NCBI GenBank assembly: GCA_013362785.1
Contig: JABFVM010000276.1
Coordinates: forward strand, 1 to 64,000
Length of the DNA stretch: 64,000 nt
Reading direction: 5' to 3'
Source: Streptomyces sp.
GTDB taxonomy: Bacteria > Actinomycetota > Actinomycetes > Streptomycetales > Streptomycetaceae
Made by a program: the position numbers and the translations under genes. Below the pieces are notes generated by a model. It ran no database searches. It worked only from the letters and a program-made list of their open reading frames with translations, and was not told the origin of the DNA. Position 1 is the stretch's first letter; every line of letters starts with the position of its first letter. Shown in pieces: positions 37,377-47,942 of this stretch.

Positions 37377-39734
37377 CTACTTCCGCATCACGACGGGTTC
37401 GCGGCGGCGCAGCAGCCGGGAGACGACGAAGCCGAAGGCCGCGGAGAGCACGACGAGCATGGCGATGTTGAACAGCCACACGCCGGCCGAGTGCTCGAAC
37501 AGCGGGTCGCCGGTCAGGTCGCCGGGCACGATCCGGGCCAGGCCGACGGTGCCGGCCATCGCACCCAGCGCCCAGCGAGAGGGCACCAGCCAGGACAGCT
37601 GCTCAAGGCCGGGGACGCCGTCCAGCTTCAGCAGGGCGCCGCAGAAGACGACCTGGACGATGGCGAGCAGCACCAGCAGCGGCATCGTCACCTCCTCCTT
37701 GCGCACCAGCGCGGAGACGACCAGGCCGAGCATCATGGCCGTGAAGGCCAGCAGGGCGACGGCGACGGTGATCTCGACCAGGGGCGGCATCAGCACGCCT
37801 TCGCCGCCGGGGGCGTTGAGGTCGACACCGAGCAGGGCGACCAGGGTCAGTACGACCGCCTGGAGCACGGTGATCGTGCCCAGGACGACCACCTTGGACA
37901 TCAGATACGCCGATCTGGACAGGCCGACGGCGCGCTCCCGCTGGTAGATCACGCGTTCCTTGACGAGTTCGCGCACGGCGTTCGCCGCGCCGGTGAGGAC
38001 GCCGCCGACGCACAGGATGAGCAGCGCGTTCATCGCCGTCTCCTGGGTCAGTCTGCTGCCCGCCAGGGCGCGGGCCATCGCGCCCATCACGAAGGGCAGG
38101 GCGATCATGATGGCGAGGAAGGTGCGGTCGGCGCCGAGCGCGCTGGTGTAGCGGCGGATCAGCGTGCCGAGCTGGGCGCCGCGGCTGCGCGGTCTGGGCG
38201 GCCGGGTGATGACGACCGGGCCGGTGCGGGGCAGCCGGGGCTGTCCGGTGGCGTCGGCGATGTACTGCCGGTGGAAGAGCGAGACGCGGTAGTCGCCGGC
38301 CCAGTCCCGTTCCTGGTCGCGCTCGAAGGCCTCGAAGGCCTCCGGCCAGTGTGCGAAGCCGAAGAAGAGCAGGGCCTCGTCGGGCGGGCCGTAGTAGGCG
38401 ATCCGGCCGCCGGGCGCGAGGACGAGGAGGCGGTCGCAGACGTCGAGGCTGAGGACGCTGTGGGTGACGACGATGACGGTGCGGCCGTCGTCGGCGAGGC
38501 CGCGCAGCGTGTTCATCACCGAGCGGTCCATGCCGGGGTCGAGCCCGGACGTCGGCTCGTCGAGGAACAGCAGCGACGGCTTCGTCAGCAGCTCCATGGC
38601 GACGCTCACCCGCTTGCGCTGCCCGCCCGACAGACTGTGCACGGGCTGCCCGGCGCGCTGCTCCAGGCCCAGCTCGCGGATCACCTCGTCGACCCTGGCC
38701 CGGCGCTCGGGCTTAGCGGCGTCCTGGGGGAAGCGCAATTCGGCGGCGTAGGACAGGGCGCTGCGGACGGTGAGTTGTGCGTGCAGGATGTCGTCCTGCG
38801 GGACCAGGCCGATGCGCTGGCGCAGCTCGGCGTAGTCGCGGTAGAGGTCGCGGCCGTCGTAGAGCACGGTGCCGTGGTCGGCGGGGCGCTGTCCGGTCAG
38901 GGCGTTGAGCAGGGTGGACTTTCCGGCGCCGCTCGGGCCGACGACGGCGAGCAGGCACTTCTCCCCCACCGGGAAGGAGACGTTGTCGAGGAGGATCTTG
39001 CGGCCGTGGTCGACGGCGACCGCGAGGTCCTGCACCTCCAGGGAGATCTCGCCGGTGTCGACGTACTCCTGCAGCTGGTCCCCGACCAGGCAGAACGCGG
39101 AGTGGCCGATGCCGACGATGTCGCCGGGGCCGAGCGGGGCGCCGGTGACCGGACTGCCGTTGAGGTAGGTGCCGTTGTGGCTGCCCAGGTCGGCGATCTC
39201 GTACGTCCCGTCGGGCAGGGCCCGCAGTTCGGCGTGGTGGCGGGAGACGATCAGGTCGTCGATGACCAGGTCGTTGTCGGCGGCGCGGCCGATGCGGACG
39301 GTGCGGGTGGGCAGCGGCCGGACGGTGGTGGGCTGCCGGAAGGTGCCGGTGAGGCCGGGCATCGACACGGCGGAGACCGCCGAGGCACGCTCCCGCGCGG
39401 CGGAAGGGGCGGGGCGGCGGTCGAGCAGCACCGCGCGCGGTCCGTCGGAGGGGTTGCCGAAGCGGATGACGGTGCCGGGGCCGACGTCCCACTCCTGGAC
39501 GCGGTGGCCCTCGGTGTAGGTGCCGTTCGTGCTGTTCTCGTCCGCGAGGGTCCAGTGGTCGGCCTCGGGCCGCAGGACCGCGTGGTGCCAGGAGACGCGG
39601 GCGTCGTCGATGACGATGTCGCAGAGCGGGTCGCGTCCGACGTGGTAGTCACGGCCCGGGGTCATCACGGTGGAGCCCGACTCGGTCTCCAGGACCAGTA
39701 CGGGGGCTGTCGGTGCGATCGGCCGCTCCGCCAT
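37377..39734 (-). CDS. FHA-FHA-ABC ATPase-ABC2 permease fusion (Rv1747-like ABC transporter)
   Basis: Two FHA repeats (VSWHHAVLRP...NSTNGTY; VSRHHAELRA...LGSHNGTYLNG), Walker A GPSGAGKST, LSGGQRKR, C-terminal TM domain. Confidence 0.93.
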   Translation of the reverse strand: MAERPIAPTAPVLVLETESGSTVMTPGRDYHVGRDPLCDIVIDDARVSWHHAVLRPEADHWTLADENSTNGTYTEGHRVQEWDVGPGTVIRFGNPSDGPRAVLLDRRPAPSAARERASAVSAVSMPGLTGTFRQPTTVRPLPTRTVRIGRAADNDLVIDDLIVSRHHAELRALPDGTYEIADLGSHNGTYLNGSPVTGAPLGPGDIVGIGHSAFCLVGDQLQEYVDTGEISLEVQDLAVAVDHGRKILLDNVSFPVGEKCLLAVVGPSGAGKSTLLNALTGQRPADHGTVLYDGRDLYRDYAELRQRIGLVPQDDILHAQLTVRSALSYAAELRFPQDAAKPERRARVDEVIRELGLEQRAGQPVHSLSGGQRKRVSVAMELLTKPSLLFLDEPTSGLDPGMDRSVMNTLRGLADDGRTVIVVTHSVLSLDVCDRLLVLAPGGRIAYYGPPDEALLFFGFAHWPEAFEAFERDQERDWAGDYRVSLFHRQYIADATGQPRLPRTGPVVITRPPRPRSRGAQLGTLIRRYTSALGADRTFLAIMIALPFVMGAMARALAGSRLTQETAMNALLILCVGGVLTGAANAVRELVKERVIYQRERAVGLSRSAYLMSKVVVLGTITVLQAVVLTLVALLGVDLNAPGGEGVLMPPLVEITVAVALLAFTAMMLGLVVSALVRKEEVTMPLLVLLAIVQVVFCGALLKLDGVPGLEQLSWLVPSRWALGAMAGTVGLARIVPGDLTGDPLFEHSAGVWLFNIAMLVVLSAAFGFVVSRLLRRREPVVMRK

Positions 39735-39805
39735 GCCAGGATTCTATCGATCTGCCCACATATACGCCTGCCTGGACTCGGGGCGGGGATCTCTCTCGAC
39801 GGGGC

Positions 39806-40315
39806 TCATCCGACGGGCATGAACAGGGCCGGGCTGGTGCGCTGCATCCGCAGGGCGTCCACCGACTCGGCGAGCAGTTCGTACTCGGTGGTGTCGTCGC
39901 TCACGGCGATCCGGACCAGGTGCCCGGCCGCCAACTCGTCGGCGACCAGCTCCTGTCGGTCGGCGTCGGCGCACCAGGTGCGCAGCACGGCCGGTACGTC
40001 GGGCACGGTGTCGGCGACCGGGACGAGCGCCCTCGGGGGGAAGTGCTCGGCATCGGGCCGCGGGTCTAATCGCTCGGCGATCCAGGAGGCCCGGTCGCGT
40101 AACCACCACAGGGCCAGGGCCAGGGTGGGTGCGCGGTACGTGCCCAGGGGTACCCCGATGCGTCGGCCTCCGCAGACTCCGTATGCGGTGACGTGGCAAA
40201 GGAACTCGTCGTGCACGTAGCCTCCCCCGTGTTGCCGTGTTCGCCTGTCGGCGGCCTCGCTTTCGGTGCGGCTCGTGAGCGGTGCGTAAGGGCGCCGTCG
40301 CCCCATGTGAGGCAC
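39806..40315 (-). CDS. Hypothetical protein
   Basis: Complete ORF with coding-like composition; no recognised domain. Confidence 0.45.
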   Translation of the reverse strand: MPHMGRRRPYAPLTSRTESEAADRRTRQHGGGYVHDEFLCHVTAYGVCGGRRIGVPLGTYRAPTLALALWWLRDRASWIAERLDPRPDAEHFPPRALVPVADTVPDVPAVLRTWCADADRQELVADELAAGHLVRIAVSDDTTEYELLAESVDALRMQRTSPALFMPVG

Positions 40316-40577
40316 CCTCGGTAGTGAGTATGTTCACTACTGAAACACTGTCACCACGACTTTCCGGCCAGTCTCCTGGCATATTCACAGCCGGTGTTGG
40401 CTGAAACACGGCGGGGACACGTCAAACCCGCCTTTCTTCCCGCTTTCCTTCCGCGTTCCTTACTCCCGAGGTAATCGAGCTTCCCGACGCGTGCGGGCAT
40501 CGTTGCGGTACCGGGTCGCCGACACCGCGATCCGGGTTCCGACCAGCAATGACGACCTCGTTGGAGGCTGATCGACC

Positions 40578-40982
40578 ATGCCCGCGTCCACCGACCGCCA
40601 CAACACCGGCATCGACCGCTACGAGACCGCCGTCGACCGCTATTTCGAGGCCTGGAACGCCCGCGAACCCGCAGAGTTGGCCCGGGCCGTCGCCACCGCC
40701 TGGACCCCGCTCGGCAGCTACACCGACCCCCTGGCCGACGTCCGCGGACAGGAAGGGATCGTGGCCGTCGTCGCGGCCGCTCAGGCGCAGTTCCCGGGCT
40801 TCGCCTTCCGCCTCACCGGCTCCGTGGAGGGCCACCACGACACGGCCCGCTTCTCCTGGGAGCTGGTGAACGAGGCGGACGGGTCGGCACCCGTCGCGGG
40901 GTCCGATGTGATCACGCTGGACGCCGAGGGGCGGATCGTGTCCGTGTTCGGATTCCTGGACCGGGTGCCCGTCGACGCGTGA
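40578..40982 (+). CDS. SnoaL/NTF2-like family protein
   Basis: YFEAWNAREPAELARAVATAWTPLGSYTDPLADVRGQEGI. Confidence 0.8.
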   Translation: MPASTDRHNTGIDRYETAVDRYFEAWNAREPAELARAVATAWTPLGSYTDPLADVRGQEGIVAVVAAAQAQFPGFAFRLTGSVEGHHDTARFSWELVNEADGSAPVAGSDVITLDAEGRIVSVFGFLDRVPVDA

Positions 40983-40999
40983 GCGATGAGTTCCGTGAC

Positions 41000-41042
41000 T
41001 TGCGGCGGTCTCGACCAGTGAAGGCCGTAGAGACCGCCGCAA
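41000..41042. terminator. 13-bp perfect inverted repeat with 17-nt loop
   Basis: TTGCGGCGGTCTC ... GAGACCGCCGCAA downstream of the SnoaL-like gene; no T-tract. Confidence 0.45.
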
Positions 41043-41175
41043 CGGAGGGACGCCAATGGCCTTGCGCACCTCGGCCTTGACGGGGAGCCTGTGGGTGCCG
41101 TCCCCGAGGGCCACGGAGGGCGACCCCGTCACCGTACGCCTGACGGAACGGCTCAGCCCTTGAGCACCACAGCGC

Positions 41176-42168
41176 TCAGCTCTTGACCAGCGCGTCGATC
41201 CGGCCCAGTTCCTCGGCGTCGAAGTCGAGGTTGCCGGCCGCGGCGACGCTGTCCTCGATCTGCCGCACGCTGCTCGCGCCGACCAGCGCCGAGGTCACCC
41301 GGCCGCCGCGCAGCACCCAGGCCAGCGCCATCTGGGCCAGGCTCTGGCCGCGGGACTTGGCGATGTCGTCCAGGGCGCGCAGCTGGGCCACCAGGTCCGC
41401 GGTGAGCCGGTCCGAGTTCAGGAACGGGCTGTCGCTCGCGGCCCGCGAGTCCTCCGGGATGCCGTCGAGGTAGCGGGCGGTCAGCACGCCCTGCTCCAGC
41501 GGGGAGAACACGATGGAGCCGACCTGGAGCTCGTCCAGCGTGTCCAGCAGACCCGACTCCTCCGGGCCGCGGGCCAGCATCGAGTAGCGCGGCTGGTGGA
41601 TGAGCAGGGGGGTGCCCAGCTCGCGCAGGATGCGGGCGGCCTCGCGGGTCTGCTCGGGCGAGTAGTTGGAGACGCCGACGTACAGCGCCTTGCCCTGCTG
41701 CACCGCCGAGTGCAGGGCGCCCATCGTCTCCTCCAGGGGAGTGTCCGGGTCGGGGCGGTGCGAGTAGAAGATGTCGACGTAGTCCAGGCCCATCCGCTTC
41801 AGGCTCTGGTCCAGCGAGGACAGCAGGTACTTGCGCGAGCCCCACTCGCCGTACGGGCCGGGCCACATGTGGTAGCCGGCCTTGGTGGAGATGATCAGCT
41901 CGTCGCGGTACGGCGCGAAGTCCGCCTTCAGCGCCTCGCCGAACGCCGACTCGGCGGCGCCGGGCGGCGGGCCGTAGTTGTTGGCCAGGTCGAAGTGGGT
42001 GACGCCGAGGTCGAAGGCGCGGCGCAGGATGGCCCGCTGGGTCTCGACCGGGCGGTCCGGGCCGAAGTTGTGCCACAGTCCGAGGGACAGCGCCGGGAGC
42101 TTGAGGCCGCTGCGTCCGGTGCGCCGGTAGGGCATGTCCGCGTAGCGGTCGGGGTGTGCGGTGTACAA
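41176..42168 (-). CDS. Aldo/keto reductase (YghZ / glyceraldehyde-3-phosphate reductase-like)
   Basis: FDLANNYGPPPGAAESAFGE, STKAGYHMWPGPYG, DIFYSHRPDPDTPLEETMGAL. Confidence 0.92.
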   Translation of the reverse strand: MYTAHPDRYADMPYRRTGRSGLKLPALSLGLWHNFGPDRPVETQRAILRRAFDLGVTHFDLANNYGPPPGAAESAFGEALKADFAPYRDELIISTKAGYHMWPGPYGEWGSRKYLLSSLDQSLKRMGLDYVDIFYSHRPDPDTPLEETMGALHSAVQQGKALYVGVSNYSPEQTREAARILRELGTPLLIHQPRYSMLARGPEESGLLDTLDELQVGSIVFSPLEQGVLTARYLDGIPEDSRAASDSPFLNSDRLTADLVAQLRALDDIAKSRGQSLAQMALAWVLRGGRVTSALVGASSVRQIEDSVAAAGNLDFDAEELGRIDALVKS

Positions 42169-42321
42169 CGCGACTCCAGAGGGGTTGGCACACGAGGGAC
42201 GGCTCCGAGGAGCCGCGGTTCCGATCGGTATCCGCTCCGATCGGTTTCCACTCTCGCGTGACCTGCGGGCAGTGGTCCAACAGGTAAATCAGATGGGATT
42301 GAGCGGTTACGCTGCTCAATC

Positions 42322-43209
42322 ATGGAACTGCGCCATCTCCAGCACTTCGTGGCGGTCGCCGAGGACCAGCATTTCACCCGGGCGGCCGAGCGCCTCATGG
42401 TGTCCCAGTCGGGTCTGTCGGCCTCGATCCGGGCGCTGGAGCGGGAGTTGCAGACACCGCTGTTCGTGCGTACGACCCGCCGGGTGACGCTCACCCCGGC
42501 CGGGCGTGCCCTGCTGTGCGAGGCGGAGCGGATCCTGGCGCAGGTGCGGGCCGCCCATGAGGCGGTGGCCGCGGTGCAGGGCGTGCTGCGCGGGATGCTG
42601 GCGCTCGGGTCCGAGCAGTGCATCGCCGGGGTGCATGTGGCGGGGCTGCTCGCGGCGTTCCGGCGGGCGCATCCGGACGTGGAGATCTGTCTGCGGCAGG
42701 CGGGCTCGGGCGCGCTCGCGGAGGAGGTCGCGGCCGGCCGCCTGGACATGGCCTTCGCCGTGCGGGCCGCGCAGGAGGACACCGACCATCTGCGGGTCGT
42801 ACCGCTGACCGGCGAGCCGATGACCGTCCTGTGCCATCCGAGCCACCGGCTCGCGGCCGCCGGGGCCGCGGTCACTCCGGAGGATCTCGGCGGGGAGGTC
42901 TTCGTCGACTTCCACCCGGACTGGGGGCCGCGCCGCACCACCGACGCCGTGTTCGCCGCGGCGGGCGTACGCCGGAGTGTCGCTCTGGAGGTCAACGACG
43001 TGCACAGCCTGCTGGACCTGGTGGACGAGAACCTCGGCGTCGCCGTCGTTCCGCGTCACTTCCGGCACAAACGGCCGTCACTGACCGCGCTGCCGGTGAA
43101 GGCCGGCGGCGAGAGCGTCTATGAGACGGTCGCCCTGCTGCCGCCCGCGCAGGCCACGAGTCCGGCGGCCCGGGCGCTGATGGCGCTGCTCGAAACGGAA
43201 GGCGCGTGA
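42322..43209 (+). CDS. LysR-family transcriptional regulator
   Basis: MELRHLQHFVAVAEDQHFTRAAERLMVSQSGLSASIRALERELQTPLF; divergent from the aldo/keto reductase. Confidence 0.93.
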   Translation: MELRHLQHFVAVAEDQHFTRAAERLMVSQSGLSASIRALERELQTPLFVRTTRRVTLTPAGRALLCEAERILAQVRAAHEAVAAVQGVLRGMLALGSEQCIAGVHVAGLLAAFRRAHPDVEICLRQAGSGALAEEVAAGRLDMAFAVRAAQEDTDHLRVVPLTGEPMTVLCHPSHRLAAAGAAVTPEDLGGEVFVDFHPDWGPRRTTDAVFAAAGVRRSVALEVNDVHSLLDLVDENLGVAVVPRHFRHKRPSLTALPVKAGGESVYETVALLPPAQATSPAARALMALLETEGA

Positions 43210-43234
43210 CGGACGGGTGCGCGATGGTGGAGCC

Positions 43235-43744
43235 ATGCATGCCAAGGACATCCTCATCGACGGGTTCAACCGCATCCAGGAAGAGGTCCACGCCGCCATC
43301 GAGGGCCTCGACCTCGACGCCCTGCACGCCCGGCCCACCGCCGACGCCAACTCCGTGGCCTGGCTGGTCTGGCATCTCACCCGGGTCCAGGACGACCACA
43401 TCGCCGACGCCTTCGGCCTCGACCAGGTCTGGCTGACCCAGGACTTCCAGAAGACCCTCGGCCTGGACCTGCCGCGCCACGACACCGGCTACGGACACAC
43501 CCCGGCCAAGGTGGCCAAGGTGCGGGTCGACTCCGGTGACCTGCTGACCGGCTACTACGACGCCGTGCACGCCCAGACCCTGGGGGCGCTGCGGGAGGTG
43601 GCCGCCAAGGATCTGGAGCGCGTCGTGGACGAGCGCTGGGATCCGCCGGTCACGCTGGGCGTACGGCTGGTCAGCGTCCTGTCCGACGATCTGCAGCACG
43701 TCGGACAGGCCGCCTATGTGCGCGGGCTGCTTCAGAGCGCGTAG
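43235..43744 (+). CDS. DinB/DUF664 family protein
   Basis: [21 protein letters not shown]; His residues of DinB four-helix fold. Confidence 0.85.
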   Translation: MHAKDILIDGFNRIQEEVHAAIEGLDLDALHARPTADANSVAWLVWHLTRVQDDHIADAFGLDQVWLTQDFQKTLGLDLPRHDTGYGHTPAKVAKVRVDSGDLLTGYYDAVHAQTLGALREVAAKDLERVVDERWDPPVTLGVRLVSVLSDDLQHVGQAAYVRGLLQSA

Positions 43745-44796
43745 CCCGGGAGGACGACGTCCTCGATGAGGGCCTTGCGCTCGTCGAACGGGATGAACGC
43801 GCTCTTCAGGGCGTTCACCGTGACCGTGCGCAGGTCCTCGACACTCCAGTCGGCCTGCTCGACCAGCAGCGACATCTCGCGCGTCATCGTCGTCCCCGAC
43901 ACCAGACGGTTGTCGGTGTTGAGGGTGACGCGGAAGCCGAGGTCCTTCAGCGCGGTGATCGGGTGCTCGGCGATGGAGGTGGCGGCGCCGGTCTGGAGGT
44001 TGGAGGTCGGGCACATCTCCAGTGCGATACGGCGGTCGCGCACCCAGCCGGCCAGGCGGCCGAGCTTGCCGTCCACGATGTCGTCGGTGATGCGGACGCC
44101 GTGCCCGAGGCGCTGGGCACCGCAGATCTGCAGGGCCTGGTGGATGCTGGACAGGCCGTCGGCCTCACCGGCGTGGATGGTGAACGGCACGCTCTCGCGG
44201 CGCAGGTGCTCGAAGGCGGCCAGGTGGTCGGCGGCGGGGAAGCCGGCCTCGGCACCGGCGATGTCGAAGCCGACGACACCGGCGTCCCGGAAGGCCACGG
44301 CCAGGTCGGCCGCCTCACGCACCCGGTCGAACATCCGCATCCCGCACAGCAGCGTGCCGACCCGCACCGGGGTACCGGCGGCAGCGGCCTTGGCCATGCC
44401 CGCCGCGAGCCCCTCCTGGACGGTCTCGACGACCTCGGCGAGGCTCAGCCCGCCGTTGGTGTTCAGCTCAGGGGCGTAGCGCACCTCGCCGTAGACGACA
44501 CCGTCGGCGGCCAGGTCCAGGACGTACTCCTCGGCCGTGCGCAGCAGGCCCTCGCGGGTCTGCATCACGGCGAGGGTGTGCTCGAAGGTGGCTATGTAGC
44601 GGACCAGGTCGCCGGAGTTCGCGGCCTCGAAGTACCAGGCGGCGAGCTCGTCCGGGTCGGTGGTGGGCAGGGTGTGGCCGACCTCGGCCGCGAGCTCCAC
44701 CACGGTGGCGGGGCGCAGGCCGCCGTCGAGGTGGTCGTGCAGGACGGCCTTGGGGAGGCGGCGGATCACATCGGCGTCTACGCGCGTAGCAGTCAT
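43732..44796 (-). CDS. add: Adenosine deaminase
   Basis: [51 protein letters not shown]. Confidence 0.92.
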   Translation of the reverse strand: MTATRVDADVIRRLPKAVLHDHLDGGLRPATVVELAAEVGHTLPTTDPDELAAWYFEAANSGDLVRYIATFEHTLAVMQTREGLLRTAEEYVLDLAADGVVYGEVRYAPELNTNGGLSLAEVVETVQEGLAAGMAKAAAAGTPVRVGTLLCGMRMFDRVREAADLAVAFRDAGVVGFDIAGAEAGFPAADHLAAFEHLRRESVPFTIHAGEADGLSSIHQALQICGAQRLGHGVRITDDIVDGKLGRLAGWVRDRRIALEMCPTSNLQTGAATSIAEHPITALKDLGFRVTLNTDNRLVSGTTMTREMSLLVEQADWSVEDLRTVTVNALKSAFIPFDERKALIEDVVLPGYAL

Positions 44797-44845
44797 GGCG
44801 GGTCTTTCCTTGAGCGGGGCGGTTCGAGGGAGCGGGAAGGAGGGG

Positions 44846-45232
44846 TCAGCCGGCGGGCTGGAGCAGGTCCCAGCGGTTGCCGTACAGGTCCTGGAAGACG
44901 GCGACCGAGCCGTACGGCTCATGCCGGGGCTCTTCCAGGAAGGTGACGCCCGCGGCGAGCATCCGGGCGTGATCGCGGGCGAAGTCGTCGGTGTGCAGGA
45001 AGAACCCGACGCGCCCGCCGGTCTGGTCGCCGACCCTGGCTCGCTGGTCGTCACCCTTGGCCCGGGCCAGCACCAGCCCGGTGCCCTGGTCGCCGGGCTG
45101 GACGACGACCCAGCGCGAGCCGTCCGGGCGCGGGGCGTCCTCGACGAGCCGGAAGCCGAGGGCTTCGGTGTAGAAGCGGATCGCCTCGTCGTAGTCGTCG
45201 ACGACGAGGGTGACCAGGGCGATGCGTCTCAT
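44846..45232 (-). CDS. VOC family protein
   Basis: [46 protein letters not shown]. Confidence 0.88.
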   Translation of the reverse strand: MRRIALVTLVVDDYDEAIRFYTEALGFRLVEDAPRPDGSRWVVVQPGDQGTGLVLARAKGDDQRARVGDQTGGRVGFFLHTDDFARDHARMLAAGVTFLEEPRHEPYGSVAVFQDLYGNRWDLLQPAG

Positions 45233-45413
45233 CGGGACCTTCCGGGGCAGTCGGTTGACGGGAGAGGTTATACGTAAAACCTCGGCGACGCCAGTCATGG
45301 CCGGGACCACGGTCCTACGTCTGCGGCCGGAGGCGCGACAGGGCCTGTCGTCCGAGGTGGGACAGGTCCGGCGCCCGAGGTGCGAGCGGCGGCCGGCGCC
45401 TAGCGTTCCGGGC

Positions 45414-45872
45414 ATGACGATCATGGAGCCGCCGCGCAGCCCCGAACGCCGCAAGCAGGACGTGCTGGACCGGCTGGAACGGGAGACGGACATCTGGGTG
45501 GCCTCGGCGGACGCGGACGGGGTGCCGTGCCTGGTCGCGCTCTGGTTCGTCTGGGACGGTACGGCGCTCTGGCTGGCCACGCGCCCCGGCAACCCGACCG
45601 GCCGCAACCTCCGGACCGGGCGCCGGACCCGGCTGGCGTTCGGGGACACGCGGGACGTCGTCCTGATCGACGGCGAGGTGGAGGTCCACGGAGTCGACGC
45701 GGTGCCGGCCGCCGCGGCCGAGGCGTTCCACGCGAAGACGGGCTGGGATCCACGCGGCGACTCGGCGACGTACGCCTACTACCGGGTGCTCCCGCAGGCG
45801 GTGCAGGCGTGGCACGAGGTGCGCGAACTGGCGGGGCGGCATCTGATGCGAAACGGAACGTGGCTTGTCTGA
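45414..45872 (+). CDS. Pyridoxamine 5'-phosphate oxidase / F420-type flavin-binding family protein
   Basis: DIWVASADADGVPCLVALWFVWDGTALWLATRPGNPTGRNL. Confidence 0.78.
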   Translation: MTIMEPPRSPERRKQDVLDRLERETDIWVASADADGVPCLVALWFVWDGTALWLATRPGNPTGRNLRTGRRTRLAFGDTRDVVLIDGEVEVHGVDAVPAAAAEAFHAKTGWDPRGDSATYAYYRVLPQAVQAWHEVRELAGRHLMRNGTWLV

Positions 45873-45992
45873 ACAACTTGCGTGGCGTACGTCCCTACGC
45901 CATCCAATTCCCGCACGACTGTTACCTGGGAGTAATCCCTGATGGTTTGATGTGCGGCGCCACTCAACCCCCTTCACCCACAGGGAGATCCA

Positions 45993-46979
45993 GTGACGCT
46001 CTTCGCACATCGCCGTGCACAGGGCTCGGCCGTCCTCGCACTCTCGCTCGCCACCGCGGGTCTGGTGGGCGCGGCGCCCACCGCGTCGGCGGCCGAGCAG
46101 ACGCCGCCGCTCAAGGTGCTGACTTATAACGTCTTCCTCTTCAGCAAGACCCTGTACCCGAACTGGGGCCAGGACCACCGGGCCGCCGAGATCGCCAAGG
46201 CGCCGTTCGTGCAGGGCAATGACGTCGTCGTCCTCCAGGAGGCGTTCGACAACTCCTCCTCGGACGCGCTGAAGAGCTCCCTCACCGGCCAGTACCCGCA
46301 CCAGACGCCGGTGGTGGGGCGTTCCAAGAGCGGCTGGGACGCGACCGGCGGCTCGTACTCGGCGACGACGCCCGAGGACGGCGGGGTCACGATCCTCAGC
46401 AAGTGGCCGATCCTGCGCAAGGAGCAGTGGGTCTACAAGGACGCGTGCGGCGCGGACTGGTGGTCCAACAAGGGCTTCGCGTACGTCGTGCTGAACGTGA
46501 ACGGCACCAAGGTGCACGTCGTCGGCACGCACGCCCAGTCGACCGACCCGGGCTGTGCCGCCGGTGAGGCGGCCGCGATGCGCAGCCGGCAGTTCAAGGC
46601 GATCGACGCGTTCCTGGACGCGAAGAACATCCCGGCGGGCGAGCAGGTGCTGGTCGCCGGCGACATGAACGTCGACTCGCGCACGTCCGAGTACGCCTCG
46701 ATGCTCGCCGACGGCGGGCTGGTGGGCGCCGACGGGCGCACCGGGCACCCGTACTCCTTCGACACGCAGGACAACTCCATAGCCCACGACCGCTACCCCG
46801 ACGACCCGCGCGAGGACCTTGACCACGTTCTGCACCGCGCGGGTCACGCCCGTCCGGCGGTCTGGAAGAACGAGGTCGTCAAGGAGCAGAGCGCGCCCTG
46901 GACGGTGACGAGCTGGGGTACGGACTACACGTACACGAACCTCTCCGACCACTATCCCGTGACCGGCTACGCGGGCTGA
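45993..46979 (+). CDS. sph: Secreted neutral sphingomyelinase C (EEP superfamily)
   Basis: Signal peptide; LTYNVFLF, VVLQEAFDN, VVGTHAQSTDPGC, LVAGDMNVDS, LSDHYPV. Confidence 0.9.
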   Translation: MTLFAHRRAQGSAVLALSLATAGLVGAAPTASAAEQTPPLKVLTYNVFLFSKTLYPNWGQDHRAAEIAKAPFVQGNDVVVLQEAFDNSSSDALKSSLTGQYPHQTPVVGRSKSGWDATGGSYSATTPEDGGVTILSKWPILRKEQWVYKDACGADWWSNKGFAYVVLNVNGTKVHVVGTHAQSTDPGCAAGEAAAMRSRQFKAIDAFLDAKNIPAGEQVLVAGDMNVDSRTSEYASMLADGGLVGADGRTGHPYSFDTQDNSIAHDRYPDDPREDLDHVLHRAGHARPAVWKNEVVKEQSAPWTVTSWGTDYTYTNLSDHYPVTGYAG

Positions 46980-46998
46980 GCGACGGCGTCGGTCCGGC

Positions 46999-47904
46999 TC
47001 AACCTGCGTGCCCGCGCGCCGCGTTGAGCCGGGCCAGCTCGTCGGCGGTGAGGCGGAGGGCGCCCGCCGCCACGTTCTCGGCCAGGTGGTCGGGGTTGCC
47101 GGTGCCGGGGATGGCGAGGACGTGCGGGCCCTGGTGCAGGGTCCAGGCGATGCGGACCTGGGCGGCGCCGACGCCGTGGGCCCGCGCGATGGCTAGCACC
47201 TCCTCGTCGTGGGCGGCGGTCGCGCCCCGCTCCCCCACCTCCCCGGCGACGGCGTAGAACGGCACGAAGGCGATGCCCTGTTCGCCGCACAGGCGCAGGA
47301 GTTCGTCGGCCTCGGGGTCGGGCCGGTCGAGCGCGTACCGGTTCTGCACGCACACCACGGGCGCGATGGCCCGCGCCTCGGCTAGGTGCCGTGGTTCCAC
47401 GGCGGAGATGCCGAGGTGCCGGACGAGTCCCGCCTCGCGCAGTTCGGCCAGTGCGCCGAAGTGCTCGGCGATGGAGTCCTGGCTCATGCGGCGCAGGTAG
47501 ACGATGTCCAGGTGGTCGCGGCCGAGCTGGCGCAGGTTCTCCTCGACGTGGCCGCGCAGTTGGTCAGGGCGGGCCGAGGTGGCCCAGTCGCCGTCGTAGT
47601 CGCGGTGGGGGCCCACCTTGGTGGCGATGACGAGGTCGTCCGGGTACGGCGCCAGCGCGGTGTTGATCAGTTCGTTGGCGGAGCGGAGGGCGGAGAAGTA
47701 GAAGGCGGCGGTGTCGATGTGGTTGACGCCGAGCTCGATCGCCTTGCGCAGTACGGCAAGGGAGCGCTTCCGGTCGCTGGGCGTGCCGTGGTGGAAGGCG
47801 GCGCTGCCCGTCAGCCGCATCGCGCCGAAGCCGATGCGGCTGACGGGCAGATCGCCGAGTTCCCAGGTGCCCGCGGCGTGTGCGGTGATCGTTTCGGAGT
47901 TCAT
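46999..47904 (-). CDS. Aldo/keto reductase
   Basis: RIGFGAMRLTG, HIDTAAFYF, ATKVGPHRDY, IPGTGNPDHLAEN. Confidence 0.9.
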   Translation of the reverse strand: MNSETITAHAAGTWELGDLPVSRIGFGAMRLTGSAAFHHGTPSDRKRSLAVLRKAIELGVNHIDTAAFYFSALRSANELINTALAPYPDDLVIATKVGPHRDYDGDWATSARPDQLRGHVEENLRQLGRDHLDIVYLRRMSQDSIAEHFGALAELREAGLVRHLGISAVEPRHLAEARAIAPVVCVQNRYALDRPDPEADELLRLCGEQGIAFVPFYAVAGEVGERGATAAHDEEVLAIARAHGVGAAQVRIAWTLHQGPHVLAIPGTGNPDHLAENVAAGALRLTADELARLNAARGHAG

Positions 47905-47942
47905 CGGCGGAGTCTCGCACACGCCTCGGACACCGGTGGGCG

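Noticed and set aside
36819-40220. 1133-aa plus-strand ORF
   Set aside because: Low-complexity Gly/Asp/Gln-rich shadow of the FHA-ABC transporter and neighbours on the minus strand
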